This document shows, piece by piece, positions 16,614 through 26,359 of a stretch of DNA of 64,000 bases. The translations under genes were made by a program, and so were the position numbers. The DNA is from Seohaeicola saemankumensis (GTDB taxonomy: Bacteria > Pseudomonadota > Alphaproteobacteria > Rhodobacterales > Rhodobacteraceae). The number at the start of each line of letters is the position of its first letter. Position 1 is the stretch's first letter. Below the pieces are notes generated by a model. It was not told where the DNA came from and did not search any database. It was given only the letters and a program-made list of their open reading frames with translations. The stretch spans positions 310,001 to 374,000 of the forward strand of contig NZ_JBHTKR010000003.1 of NCBI RefSeq assembly GCF_042678485.1. Direction: 5' to 3'.

Positions 16614-17639
16614 TTATTTAAGCAGTTCCGTCCAGATCGCGGTGTAAAGATCGACCGCAGACTGAGGGCATGTTGGCAGGAACTTGCCCCCCGCGGCGAA
16701 CTCTGCCGGTGTGACGATCTCGGGCGCGGTTTTCATGTCTTCCGGCATGAATTCTTCGGAACCCGCGACCCCGTTGGCATAGCGCGCAAAGCCAGAGATC
16801 ATCGCGGCGTTTTCCGGCTCCAGGATGAAGTTGATGAACTGGTAAGCCTCATCGACGTTTTGCGCGTCGGACAACAGGGCGACGGAGTCCATGAACAGGG
16901 GGTAGCCCTCTTTCGGATAGCCGTACACGATGTCGGGATTGTTGATACGGGCGCGCATGGTCGAGCCGTTCCAGTTCACGGAAGCCGCGTAATCGCCCGA
17001 GGACAGCTTGTCAGTGGTGCCATAGTCCATCGAAAGCCATTTCGGCTTTGCCGCCATCATCTTGTCGCGCACCTTCTTGAGCAACACGAGGTCCTCGGTA
17101 CAGGCCTCGCCGCCAAGATTGAAGATCGCCATGTTGATCACATCCGTCATCTCGGGGACGACGTTGATCTTTCCAACCAATTCCGGCGGTGGGTCCATGA
17201 ACAGTTCTGACGTGTTCACGTCACCGCTGTAGACGCTGGTGTTGACCGCAATGCCGACAGATCCCCACTGCCACGGAACCGAATGGGTACGGCCCGGATC
17301 CCATGGCACATCTTTCCATTCAGCGGCGATATTGCCGATATTCGGTATCCGGGAATGATCAAGCTCGGCGATCAGGCCCTTGCGGACGTAGACGGGAATG
17401 TAATTGGCGGAAGGCACCACAAGATCAAAACCCGATCCACCGGCCTCGACCTTGGTCAGCGCTGTGGTGTTGCTGTCGTAATCGGTGATCGTCACCGCGA
17501 TCCCTGTCTCGTCCGTGAACTTCTGGATCAGTTCCGGGCTGGTATAATTGCCCCAGTTGTAGAGGTTGAGTTGCCCATCGGCCAGGGCGCCCAGGGCACT
17601 GCCCAGCAGGGCTGTCGTTGCGATAAGATAAGTTTTCAT
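16614..17639 (-). CDS. Spermidine/putrescine-type ABC transporter, substrate-binding protein
   Basis: A 341-residue periplasmic PotD/PotF-like protein with a signal peptide (MKTYLIATTALLGSALGALA) and the early motif LNLYNWGNYTSPELIQKF. Other family segments are YDLV-like GFDLVVPS, PWQWGSVGIAVN and LMDSVALLSDA-like FMDSVALLSDAQN. The ATG at 17639 has GGAG upstream; a longer frame to 18026 lies over the permease gene and is not real. It is the last gene of the four-gene ABC operon. Confidence 0.94.
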   Translation of the reverse strand: MKTYLIATTALLGSALGALADGQLNLYNWGNYTSPELIQKFTDETGIAVTITDYDSNTTALTKVEAGGSGFDLVVPSANYIPVYVRKGLIAELDHSRIPNIGNIAAEWKDVPWDPGRTHSVPWQWGSVGIAVNTSVYSGDVNTSELFMDPPPELVGKINVVPEMTDVINMAIFNLGGEACTEDLVLLKKVRDKMMAAKPKWLSMDYGTTDKLSSGDYAASVNWNGSTMRARINNPDIVYGYPKEGYPLFMDSVALLSDAQNVDEAYQFINFILEPENAAMISGFARYANGVAGSEEFMPEDMKTAPEIVTPAEFAAGGKFLPTCPQSAVDLYTAIWTELLK

Positions 17640-17668
17640 TTGCTTCTCCACTGTTGTTGAAATGCAGG

Positions 17669-18484
17669 TTACTCCCGCTTCTTGGTGACAAAGAAAAAGG
17701 CCGTGAGGATGATCACCGTCAGCGCCAGAAGCGCGGTCGAGATCGCGTTCACCTCGGGCGTCAAAGCCCGGCGCAATTGGCCCAGCATGTAGGTGGGCAG
17801 TGTATCCTGTCCGGCGGATTTTACAAATTCGGTGATAATGACGTTGTCGAGCGAGATGATGAACGCAAGCATCGCCCCCGCAATGACACCGGGCAAAAGT
17901 AGCGGCAGGGTGACGTATCGGAACGTCTGCCAGCGCGTTGCGTAAAGGTCGGCCGCGGCGGTTTCCATCGTGGTGTCCATCCCCTCCAGTCGCGCCTTGA
18001 TGGGAAGATAGGCGAAGGGCACGCAAAAGGCGGAATGTGCAATGATCAGATAACCCAGGCCACTATAGCCCGTGACGACCTTGACCGAGGAAAAGAAGAT
18101 CAGCAGCGCCACGGCTGTCACGATCTCGGGCACCATCAGCGGCTGGTTGATGATGACATAGATGATCGTTTGCCCCTTGAACTTCCCGCGCCGGGTTGTG
18201 CCCAGCGCCGCCATTGTCGCCACCACCGTCGAGATGACCGAGGCCCAGACCGCGATGATCAACGAGCGGGCCGTGGCCTCTTGCACGGCCTGGTTCTGGG
18301 CTGCAACCGCGTACCATTTCAGGGAAAACCCACCCCATTGGTTGACCGAGTTTCCGCCGTTGAACGAATAGATGACCAGCGTCACGATCGGGGCATAGAG
18401 CAGCACGAAGGACAGGATCGCGACAAAGGTGAATCCCGGCAAGGTCGTGACATCGAAGGCGCGTGGTTTAGCCACCGGGATCAT
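17669..18484 (-). CDS. Polyamine-type ABC transporter permease (PotC/PotI-like)
   Basis: A 271-residue inner-membrane protein with about six helices. The cytoplasmic EAA-loop that contacts the ATPase is near MDTTMETAAADLYATRWQTF. It overlaps the preceding permease gene by 17 bp and lies 29 bp upstream of the binding-protein gene. The order ATPase-permease-permease-binding protein is the usual polyamine import arrangement. Confidence 0.93.
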   Translation of the reverse strand: MIPVAKPRAFDVTTLPGFTFVAILSFVLLYAPIVTLVIYSFNGGNSVNQWGGFSLKWYAVAAQNQAVQEATARSLIIAVWASVISTVVATMAALGTTRRGKFKGQTIIYVIINQPLMVPEIVTAVALLIFFSSVKVVTGYSGLGYLIIAHSAFCVPFAYLPIKARLEGMDTTMETAAADLYATRWQTFRYVTLPLLLPGVIAGAMLAFIISLDNVIITEFVKSAGQDTLPTYMLGQLRRALTPEVNAISTALLALTVIILTAFFFVTKKRE

Positions 18485-19370
18485 CCCTTGATGAGACGCG
18501 GGTATAGACGATCAGCGACACCACAACGATCAGCAAAAGCAGGGTCGAAAGCGCTGCCCCCAGCGGCCAGTTCTGCCCTTGGCCGAATTGCAGCTCGATG
18601 AAATTGCCGATCATCATGTTCTTGCCGCCCCCCAGAACACGGGGGGTCACATAGGCGCCAAGGCTGGGAATGAAGACCAGAATACTTCCCGCGATGATCC
18701 CCGGCTTGATGATCGGAAGGATCACACCGCGCAGCACCTGCCAGCGTGAGGCATAAAGATCATACCCCGCCTCGATCAGTTTGAAGTCAAACCGGTCGAT
18801 GGACGCATAGAGCGGCAAGACCATCAGCGGCAGGTACACATAGGCCATGCCGATCAACACGGCCGTATCCGTGTAAAGGATCTGGATGGGTTCCGAAATC
18901 AATCCGACATGGATAAGAAAGGTGTTCAGGATACCCTGATTGCGGATCACCTCCATGATCGCGAAGGTGCGGATCAACAGGTTGGTCCAAAAGGGGATCG
19001 TGATCAGAAAAAGCCAGATCGCGCGTGTTTTTGCGGGCCGCGTCGCGATGAACCATGCCGTGGGCAGGCCCAGGGCAAAGGTGATCACCGTGGTTGCAAC
19101 CGACAATTTGACCGAGCGCCAGAAAATCGAAAGGTTCGCATCGGCCAGACTTACGGTCTGGTCAAAGATGTCTCTTTCGAACAGGACACGAAACCAGCCT
19201 TCGCCCGAAAGAATCCAGCGCACGCCGGAATAGTCGCCCTTTTCCAGCAGGGAATAGACCGCCACGATCAGCAAGGGACCACTGGCTGCAAGCACCAGAA
19301 GGATCAGCGCCGGGGCGGACAGAAGCCAGCCATCGACGGCCTTGCTGCGTGGTCGCCCCGCGCCGCTCAT
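18468..19370 (-). CDS. Polyamine-type ABC transporter permease (PotB/PotH-like)
   Basis: A 300-residue permease with about six membrane helices. The EAA-like loop reads FDFKLIEAGYDLYASRWQVL. Pairing with the next permease implies a heterodimeric channel. Its start overlaps the end of the ATPase gene by four bases, and its end overlaps the next permease by 17 bases. Confidence 0.93.
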   Translation of the reverse strand: MSGAGRPRSKAVDGWLLSAPALILLVLAASGPLLIVAVYSLLEKGDYSGVRWILSGEGWFRVLFERDIFDQTVSLADANLSIFWRSVKLSVATTVITFALGLPTAWFIATRPAKTRAIWLFLITIPFWTNLLIRTFAIMEVIRNQGILNTFLIHVGLISEPIQILYTDTAVLIGMAYVYLPLMVLPLYASIDRFDFKLIEAGYDLYASRWQVLRGVILPIIKPGIIAGSILVFIPSLGAYVTPRVLGGGKNMMIGNFIELQFGQGQNWPLGAALSTLLLLIVVVSLIVYTRVSSRDDPGG

Positions 19371-20434
19371 GACTTCAAGACATGGACAGCCTGAACGTCG
19401 ATGCTGACGCTCACGCTGTCGCCCACGCGGAACGTCAGGGTGGAATTGGATTGCACGCGCGCCACCAGATGACTGCCGTCTTTCAGCGCCAGCGTGTAAT
19501 GGGTGTCAGTGCCCAGAAAGTTGGCTTCCAGAATGGTGGCAGGGATGCCCCCCTCGGCGGGCCTCAGGCTGATCTGCTCGGGTCGGATTGCCAGTGTCAC
19601 ATTCCCTTGTTGCCCGTCCAGCGAAACGCCCAGCCTATCGCCCGTTCCAATCCGGACCTGCCCGCCATCCACATGGCCTTCGAGAAAATTCGTCTCGCCG
19701 ATGAAATCAGCGACGAAGCGGTTTACCGGCCGGTCATAGATGTCGCGCGGCGTGCCAACCTGCAACAGCGCCCCTGCCGACATCACCCCGATCCGGTTGG
19801 ACATTGTCAGCGCCTCTTCCTGGTCGTGGGTGACAAAGACAAAGGTGATCCCCGTTTCCGTCTGAAGCCGCTTCAGTTCGCTTTGCATTTCCTTGCGAAG
19901 CTTGAGATCCAGCGCCGACAGCGGTTCATCAAGCAGAAGAACTTCGGGTTCGGGGGCCAGGGCGCGCGCCAGGGCCACGCGCTGCTGCTGACCGCCCGAC
20001 AACTGCTGCGGCAGACGGTTGGCGAATTGCTCCAACTTGACAAGGGCAAGAACGCGATCGACCGCGCGGGCCACCTCCTTGGCGGGCTTGCCCAGCATTT
20101 TCAGGCCAAAGCCCACGTTCTGCGCGACGCTCAGATGGGGAAAAAGCGCGTAGGACTGAAACACCGTATTCACGGGACGCTGGTTTGGCGGCGTATGGGT
20201 GATGTCGCGCCCGGACAGATGGATCGTGCCGGATGTCGGGGTTTCAAACCCCGCGATGCACCGCAGCAGGGTGGTTTTTCCACATCCCGACGGGCCAAGC
20301 AGGGTAAAGAATTCCCCCTTTTCAATCGCGATAGACACGTCACCGAGCGCGGTTACGGCACCGGAACCAACCCCATATGTTTTGCCGATATTGCGCGCAT
20401 CAACAGCGCATTCAGTGCTTGAGCGAACATCCAT
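19367..20434 (-). CDS. Polyamine-type ABC transporter ATP-binding protein (PotA/PotG-like)
   Basis: A 355-residue ATPase with a full nucleotide-binding domain: Walker A GPSGCGKTT, Q-loop near NTVFQSYALFPH, signature LSGGQQQRVALARAL and Walker B VLLLDEPLSALD. A C-terminal TOBE domain follows (residues 270-350). I used the ATG at 20434. AAGG touches that ATG directly, so initiation could instead occur at the TTG at 20470. It is first in the transporter operon and 193 bp downstream of the M20 peptidase gene on the same strand. Confidence 0.93.
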   Translation of the reverse strand: MDVRSSTECAVDARNIGKTYGVGSGAVTALGDVSIAIEKGEFFTLLGPSGCGKTTLLRCIAGFETPTSGTIHLSGRDITHTPPNQRPVNTVFQSYALFPHLSVAQNVGFGLKMLGKPAKEVARAVDRVLALVKLEQFANRLPQQLSGGQQQRVALARALAPEPEVLLLDEPLSALDLKLRKEMQSELKRLQTETGITFVFVTHDQEEALTMSNRIGVMSAGALLQVGTPRDIYDRPVNRFVADFIGETNFLEGHVDGGQVRIGTGDRLGVSLDGQQGNVTLAIRPEQISLRPAEGGIPATILEANFLGTDTHYTLALKDGSHLVARVQSNSTLTFRVGDSVSVSIDVQAVHVLKS

Positions 20435-20627
20435 CCTTGGAAGGGTGCAACAGGTTTTGCATGGATGCAAGGTAATCCGCCTTCACAGCCCACCACGCCC
20501 GCGCGTGACTGGCGCCACGCCACAAAGTTGCACAAGAAGGCCCATTCATCCGCGATTCCGGGGCCGGATCACGTGATAAGGGCCGCAGAGCGGCGGCTGC
20601 ACCGCACCATACCCCCCCGCGCCAAGA

Positions 20628-21947
20628 TCATCCGCCGGACATATGATTCAGGCCGCACCAATCCGCGATGAAAAGGGCCAGAACCTCGGTCGTGCGCCGA
20701 AAGGAGTCAAGGTTCACACGTTCATCGAAGCCGTGAATGTTTTCGGCTTGGGGGCCGTAACAGAAGGCAGGAATCCCGTAGTAAAGACCGTAGAAACGCG
20801 TATCGGTCAGTGCGGTCATTTTCCGTTCCGCCAGCTCAGCCCCTTTCCCGAATACGGCTGCATGACTGCGCCGCATGGCCGCAAGACCCGGCTCGGCTTC
20901 GGGCCCAAGAACATATCCCTCGGCCTGAAAGCCATTCCAGATAACCTCGGGCGGATTGTTGGACAGGAACGGATGATCGCGTGAAGCCGCGGAGACACAG
21001 GCCTCGATTTCGGACTTGGCCGCCGCCAGATCCTGACCTGGCAAGACACCGATGCGACAGTCGACATTGCACCAGGCGGGCACGCTGGACGCCCAGTCGC
21101 CCCCGGCGATCTGCCCCGGATTGAAGTTCAACGGATGCGGAACATCGCCATAAACCGGATCTTGCGCGGCGCGAGCATTCCAGTCTGCCTCGAGTTTCTG
21201 AAGTGCGCGGATCACATCATGCGCGGCCATGATCGCGTTCGAGCCTTCCTGCGCCACCGCAACATGCGTGGGCCTGCCTTTGACCGCGATACGGAACCAT
21301 AGCACGCCGATCTGCGCGCGATTGACAGTATGCCCCGAGGGTTCGGGAAGCACGGCAAGGTCAGCGCGATAGCCTCTTTGCAGCGTGGAAAGCGCACCAA
21401 GTCCCGTACTCTCTTCTTCGATCACCGACTGGACATGTATGCGGGCGGCAGGTTCAAAGCCGGCGTGGCGCAGGGCATCCAGCGCGAAGATCGCCGCGAC
21501 TGTTCCAGATTTCATGTCACCTGCACCACGACCATACATCCAGCCGTCAATGATTTTCGGCTCGAAGGGCGGATGCGTCCACATATCCACAGGGCCGGTC
21601 GGCACGACGTCAAGATGACCCTGCAGGATAAGCGACCGGCCGTGCGTTACACCGGGCCGGTGGGTGCCCACGACCGTCCGCGCGCGGGAAAAATCACCAT
21701 GGATCGGCCCGAAGCCCGGCAGCGGCTCAAGCTCTGAAAGTCTGACTTGCCATTCATCGACCTCGTACCCCCTGTCTTGCAAAGCAGCCGCGATGAAATC
21801 CTGCGCCGGAGCTTCTTCGAAGCGCAGGCTGGGAATACGCACGAAATCCGCAAGAAATGAGACCTGCTTGTCGAAGCGGTCTGTGACTGCGTCGCATATG
21901 AGTTGGCAGGTCTGCGCGTTCAGGGGTGTGCCAGATGTCTTGGTCAT
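20628..21947 (-). CDS. M20 family metallopeptidase / ArgE-DapE-type deacylase
   Basis: A 439-residue zinc hydrolase. Metal-site motifs are GHLDVVPTG and GRGAGDMKSG, and the catalytic Glu pair is in VIEEESTGLGAL. A dimerisation domain lies mid-protein (VKGRPTHVAVAQEGSNAI). Family enzymes remove acyl groups from amino-group nitrogens. The ATG at 21947 is supported by GGAAGG seven bases upstream. Its place upstream of the polyamine-type importer suggests that it processes an imported acylated amine or amino acid, which is inference from context. Confidence 0.9.
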   Translation of the reverse strand: MTKTSGTPLNAQTCQLICDAVTDRFDKQVSFLADFVRIPSLRFEEAPAQDFIAAALQDRGYEVDEWQVRLSELEPLPGFGPIHGDFSRARTVVGTHRPGVTHGRSLILQGHLDVVPTGPVDMWTHPPFEPKIIDGWMYGRGAGDMKSGTVAAIFALDALRHAGFEPAARIHVQSVIEEESTGLGALSTLQRGYRADLAVLPEPSGHTVNRAQIGVLWFRIAVKGRPTHVAVAQEGSNAIMAAHDVIRALQKLEADWNARAAQDPVYGDVPHPLNFNPGQIAGGDWASSVPAWCNVDCRIGVLPGQDLAAAKSEIEACVSAASRDHPFLSNNPPEVIWNGFQAEGYVLGPEAEPGLAAMRRSHAAVFGKGAELAERKMTALTDTRFYGLYYGIPAFCYGPQAENIHGFDERVNLDSFRRTTEVLALFIADWCGLNHMSGG

Positions 21948-22093
21948 GCGCGATGCCTTCCGTGGATTGGGCGCTTCGGGGATATTTCGGTCTGTGCTTT
22001 GGCAAAGTCTACGCGAGATCGGCAAGAACCACACCTGATTGCCTGTACCACACGAAATCGGGCAGCGAGCCTGGCTGAAAACTATGCGCGCGG

Positions 22094-22972
22094 CTACATC
22101 CTGGCCAGGTCGTGGGCCAGTCTATCCTGAACAAACCGAATGCGCGGGCTGGACTGCATCTGGACATGCGTTACCAGCCAGACAGGGACCACGATCGGCG
22201 GCATCTCCGGGAACAGCCTTGTCACCCCCTGCGTGATGTCGGCGATTTCTCGCAGCATGGGCGCGACCCCCATTCCCCGCTTGACCATTTCCCAGACCGT
22301 GACTGCCGAGTTTGCAACCAGCCGGAAATCGGAAGGGGTCACGGGAATACCAATGTCTTGCAGATACTCCGCGAAACGCGCTGTGTCCTGAAACGCGATC
22401 AACCCGGCATTGCCAAGATCTGAGAGCCTGGCAGGCGCAGCGTTGCGTTCCAGCCAATCATCCGAGGCATAGAAATATGCCTCGGTGTCACGGATGTGCT
22501 GACCAATCAGACCGGGGCGATCAGGGGCCACATGCCGGATCGCAATGTCTGCCTCGCGGCGGTGAAGGTTGCTGAGTTCATTGGATTCAACAACCTCTAT
22601 GGTAATCTGTGGTGCGTCTTGCGTGATGCGTTCGATGATCCGTGGAAGAAGATACGCGGCATACGTATCGGTAGCTGCGATCGAAACCTTGCCGCTGATG
22701 TCCTGAACCTGACCGCTGGCAATCAGCGCCATCACGTCCACCGCGTCCGCCATGACTGCAACACGCTCAAGCATCTGGCTACCCGTTTGCGAGAGCACAA
22801 GCTTGCGCCCCACACGCTCGAACAGCACCACGCCCAGGGTGGCCTCAAGTGCAGCAACCTGGCGCGAAAGCGTGGGTTGCGTCAGACCAAGCTGGCGTGC
22901 AGCAGCCGATAACGAGCCTGTGGTCGCCGTCGCGTGAAAGGCTCGGATATGATTCCAGTCCAGTGCAGTCAT
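22094..22972 (-). CDS. LysR family transcriptional regulator
   Basis: A 292-residue regulator. The N-terminal winged HTH is clear (LDWNHIRAFHATATTGSLSAAARQLGLTQPTLSRQVAAL), followed by the periplasmic-binding-like effector domain. The start is ATG 22972 (MTALDW) or 22984; neither has a strong ribosome-binding site. It is divergent from a methyltransferase gene across an 85-bp AT-rich gap, the usual arrangement when a LysR protein controls its neighbour. Confidence 0.92.
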   Translation of the reverse strand: MTALDWNHIRAFHATATTGSLSAAARQLGLTQPTLSRQVAALEATLGVVLFERVGRKLVLSQTGSQMLERVAVMADAVDVMALIASGQVQDISGKVSIAATDTYAAYLLPRIIERITQDAPQITIEVVESNELSNLHRREADIAIRHVAPDRPGLIGQHIRDTEAYFYASDDWLERNAAPARLSDLGNAGLIAFQDTARFAEYLQDIGIPVTPSDFRLVANSAVTVWEMVKRGMGVAPMLREIADITQGVTRLFPEMPPIVVPVWLVTHVQMQSSPRIRFVQDRLAHDLARM

Positions 22973-23057
22973 GCACAAATGCATAACACAGTTTCATTTT
23001 TCGCCAATTTTCATTTTTTTCGCATATGATACGCAGCGTCGCAAAGGAGACCACATC

Positions 23058-23699
23058 ATGATGCCAAGCAGCGACGCATATTTCTGGGACCGTGCCGCAC
23101 GTAAATACGCCAAGTCGAAGATTGCCGATCAGGTAGGCTACGAGCGGACGCTCGACCGCACCCGCGCCCTGTTGAAACCGGCCGACCGCGTTCTGGAGCT
23201 GGGCTGCGGGACAGGAACGACGGCCCTACTGCTTGCGGGAAGCGTTCACAGCTATGTTGGAACAGATATTTCAACCGAAATGATCGCAATCGCGCATGAG
23301 AAGCACCAAGAGAGACATGTTCCGGGGCTGACGTTTTCCAAGGCAACCGCTGAAACCCTTGCTGCACAAGGGATGCAATTCGATGCCGTTCTTGCTTTCA
23401 GCTACTTGCACTTGGTTCGGGACTTGGCTGACACATTGCGCTGCATCCACGACATGCTTGCACCGGGTGGTTTGTTCATCTCAAAGACACCCTGCATCGG
23501 TGAGATGAACCTGTTGATCCGGCAATTCTTGCTTCCCGCGATGCGGGCTGTCGGAAAGGCGCCCTATGTCTCGATTTTCAATAGCGTTGCGCTGACCCAA
23601 CTGGTGTCAGCAGCAGGCTTCGACTTGCTGGCCAATGAAAGCCACGCAGCAAAAGGTAAAGACGTTCGGCCATATATCGTTGCACGCAAGCGCGCCTGA
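23058..23699 (+). CDS. Class I SAM-dependent methyltransferase
   Basis: A 213-residue enzyme. Motif I is VLELGCGTGTTALL, the motif II acidic residue is in YVGTDISTEMI, and post-I segments are FDAVLAFSYLHLV and MLAPGGLFISKTP. An N-terminal segment FWDRAARKYAKSKI is common in this type-11 subgroup. The ATG at 23058 has AAGGAG eight bases upstream. It is probably controlled by the divergent LysR gene. The substrate is unknown. Confidence 0.88.
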   Translation: MMPSSDAYFWDRAARKYAKSKIADQVGYERTLDRTRALLKPADRVLELGCGTGTTALLLAGSVHSYVGTDISTEMIAIAHEKHQERHVPGLTFSKATAETLAAQGMQFDAVLAFSYLHLVRDLADTLRCIHDMLAPGGLFISKTPCIGEMNLLIRQFLLPAMRAVGKAPYVSIFNSVALTQLVSAAGFDLLANESHAAKGKDVRPYIVARKRA

Positions 23700-23818
23700 A
23701 ATCTGCAAACCCAACCATCATCACCCCGCATGCAGGATCGTGGGCGGGGCATTCCACCGGGCGCAGAACATCACCCGAGGCCGGTACACCCTGAGTATGT
23801 CGGGAAACACTTGAAAGG

Positions 23819-25087
23819 TCAGCGCCGGGTCATGGCAGACCGCGACACGGCGACCGCCCCGCCGTGATCCGGCTTCAACTGGCATCGCGGGGCATAGAGG
23901 TAGTCGCGCGTCAGGGGCACCGTGTCGCGCTTGTGGGCAAGCTGCAGGTGGTAGACGCATTGCTCCTGGTCCTCGAAGGCCATGATGCAGACAGTCAGGT
24001 AATAGCGCCACATGCGGATGAAACGGTCATCATACCAGCCACGCACCGTATCGAGGTTTGCGTCAAAATTGTTGCGCCAGCATCTGAGGGTCCTGGCATA
24101 GTGCAGGCGCCAGACCTCGATATCGGCCTGCCAAAGGCCCGAGCGTTCCAGCGGATCAAGCAGTTCCGACAGTGAAGGCACATAGCCGCCGGGAAAGATG
24201 TATTTGGTGATCCATCTGCTCTGCGTTATCGGGGGCGCGACGCGGCCGATCGTGTGAACAAGGGCCACACCGTCACTGTCCAGAAGATCGGCCACCTTCG
24301 AGAAGTAATCGCCGTAATGCGGGACGCCCACGTGCTCAAGCATGCCGACGCTCACGATCCGGTCGAAGCTTTCGGACAGGTCGCGGTAATCCATCAGCCG
24401 AAAGTCGATCCGGTCGGACAGCCCGGCCTGCGCGGCGCGCGCGCGTGCGGTAGCAAGCTGGTTCTGCGAAAGGGTCACGCCGGTTACCCGCGCACCGTAG
24501 TCGCGCGCCAGCGTCAGCGCCATGCCACCCCAGCCGCACCCGATGTCCAGAACCCGCATCCCCGGTTCGATCAGCAGCTTTTCGGCGATGTGGCGCTTCT
24601 TGGCCGCCTGCGCTTCGGCAAGCGTAACGTCGGGGCCGCCGAAATAGGCGCAGGAATACTGCATGTCCTCGTCCAGCATCAGTCGATAGAGATCGTCCGA
24701 GATGTCGTAGTGATGGGCCACGTTGGCGCGTGAGCTGTCCGCGTTGTTCCGCTGGACGATCCCGCGCAGCATGAAGCGCATCCGTTCCACCAGGCGCAGG
24801 TAGGCGGGAAAGCGTTTTGGGTCACGGTTGCGGATCAGGACGCGCAGCACCGCCTCGAGTTCGGCATTGCCGCCGATGTCGATGGTTTGATCCATATAAC
24901 CTTCACCCAGCGCCAATTCGGGCTGCAGGCAGAGTTGCCGCAGGGCGCCGCGGGTACGGATGGCCAGCGCTGCGGGTGCCCCTGTCCCGTCGCCATAGGT
25001 CCGCGTGGTTCCGTCCGGGTAAGTGATTTCAAGCAGGCCAGATTGGATAAGCTGGCCTACCATGTTGTGAAAGAGCCGCTCCCACAT
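23819..25087 (-). CDS. Cyclopropane-fatty-acyl-phospholipid synthase family protein
   Basis: A 422-residue SAM-dependent enzyme that methylenates cis double bonds of membrane phospholipid chains, or a close relative. An N-terminal lipid-binding domain (residues 1-120) precedes the methyltransferase domain. Key segments are NVAHHYDISDDLYRLMLDEDMQYSCAYF, shortened here as HHYDISDD and MQYSCAYF, then VLDIGCGWGG and VGMLEHVG. The ATG at 25087 follows AGGTG; a GTG at 25096 is possible. It has no obvious operon partner. Confidence 0.93.
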   Translation of the reverse strand: MWERLFHNMVGQLIQSGLLEITYPDGTTRTYGDGTGAPAALAIRTRGALRQLCLQPELALGEGYMDQTIDIGGNAELEAVLRVLIRNRDPKRFPAYLRLVERMRFMLRGIVQRNNADSSRANVAHHYDISDDLYRLMLDEDMQYSCAYFGGPDVTLAEAQAAKKRHIAEKLLIEPGMRVLDIGCGWGGMALTLARDYGARVTGVTLSQNQLATARARAAQAGLSDRIDFRLMDYRDLSESFDRIVSVGMLEHVGVPHYGDYFSKVADLLDSDGVALVHTIGRVAPPITQSRWITKYIFPGGYVPSLSELLDPLERSGLWQADIEVWRLHYARTLRCWRNNFDANLDTVRGWYDDRFIRMWRYYLTVCIMAFEDQEQCVYHLQLAHKRDTVPLTRDYLYAPRCQLKPDHGGAVAVSRSAMTRR

Positions 25088-25759
25088 CGTGTTCACCTAT
25101 CTCAAGTGCAGGGCACACGACACTGGTGCGCCCGATGAAATAAAGCGAAATCACCCCTGAACCAAAGCCAACGTTTCCAACATTCGCCGTCGGTAAAGAC
25201 ATGATCGCCTGATTTCCCGGTGCCGATCAAGCTTTCTTCAGGCCTTCTTGCGGTCGCGTTTGGAATCATCGCGCATGTCGTGATCGTGTTCCCCGTTCAA
25301 TTGGGTGCGGACGGAAGCATGAACCGCCGCGAATTGCGGCAAACATCGCATTTGCCCGACGCCGAGCGTGGCACCGGGCTGCCCGCCGCAGCCGGTTTTT
25401 CCGTAACAGCGCCGTGATGCCTCCTTGCCTGCGTATATACGTCGAGAGGCATTGGCCCATTAATACTTTGACCGGATGCGATTTGGGGGACACTGTCAGG
25501 TCAGGGGTGTGCGAAGACTGGCGAGGCCGGCACAGCGCCCCCAGGCCGGCCCCACCTTGGCCGGTGACCGCAGAATTGGCCCGGCGCATCGGGCCGGATC
25601 ACAGGCTTGCAAGCCGCAGCCCTTTGCGCCCGCGCGATGTGTTGCGCGTGAGCACGGCAATCACCCTTGTGCCTGTCGGAATGTTGCCGCAGGGGACTTG
25701 TCGCCTTGGCCGGTTGTGTGTTCCCAAGTGAACCAGGCGCGCAAAACAGGAGGAAGACC
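25088..25759. other. Intergenic region without a supported gene
   Basis: About 670 bp between the cfa gene and the VOC gene. Short open frames exist, for example a 65-codon frame at 25220 with a hydrophobic start, but none has convincing codon use or homology that I can recognise. It should hold both flanking promoters (the genes are divergent). No tRNA or clear repeat was seen. Confidence 0.5.
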
Positions 25760-26359
25760 ATGTCCAGGAGTAGCGAAATCAGGAAAATTCAGACGCAAGG
25801 TGTGCACCATATCACGATAATCGGCGCTGATCGTCAAAGCTCCATCGATTTCTGGGAGGGCGTGCTCGGCATGCCGTTCATCTTCGACCAGCCGAACCTC
25901 GACAACCCGAACGAGGGTCATCTGTATTTCGATCCCGGAGATGGCCGCCTGATCACGATCTTCACGAACGAAGACCGCAAGCCCGATGCCACCCCCGTGC
26001 CCGAAGCCGTCGGGTCGCTCCATCATCTCGCTCTCAACGTAAGCCAGGCCACTTTCTGGCAGGTGGCTGCACGTCTGGACGCACGCGGGGTGAAGCATTC
26101 CGGGCCTGTCGACCGTGGTTTCATGGATTCAATCTACTTCAGGGACCCGCTGGGCCTGCGTTTGGAACTCGCAAGTTATCGGTTCGAACCCCCGGCAGGG
26201 TGCCTGCATGCAGATGTCATGATAGAGGCGCACAAAATTCGTGTGGCACGCGGTGATCACCACATCGACAGGGAGCATCTTGCCGATGCAATCGCCCTTC
26301 TGGTGGAGCGGCGGCAGCGGTCCTTGTCTGAAGACAGATCGCCACGGCAAGCCTATTAG
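25760..26359 (+). CDS. VOC family protein (glyoxalase/dioxygenase fold)
   Basis: A 199-residue vicinal-oxygen-chelate protein. Paired beta-alpha-beta modules are visible: GVHHITIIGADRQSSIDFWEGVLGMP and SLHHLALNVSQATF, then DSIYFRDPLGLRLELASY, whose His and Glu would bind the metal. The ATG at 25760 follows GGAGGAAG. The last ~45 residues are an extension beyond the two modules. Dioxygenase or lyase activity cannot be told apart from sequence. Confidence 0.88.
   Translation: MSRSSEIRKIQTQGVHHITIIGADRQSSIDFWEGVLGMPFIFDQPNLDNPNEGHLYFDPGDGRLITIFTNEDRKPDATPVPEAVGSLHHLALNVSQATFWQVAARLDARGVKHSGPVDRGFMDSIYFRDPLGLRLELASYRFEPPAGCLHADVMIEAHKIRVARGDHHIDREHLADAIALLVERRQRSLSEDRSPRQAY

Noticed and set aside
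25220..25417. Small secreted protein gene of 65 codons
   Set aside because: The hydrophobic start is followed by residues without pattern, no ribosome-binding site is seen and it overlaps the likely promoter region.
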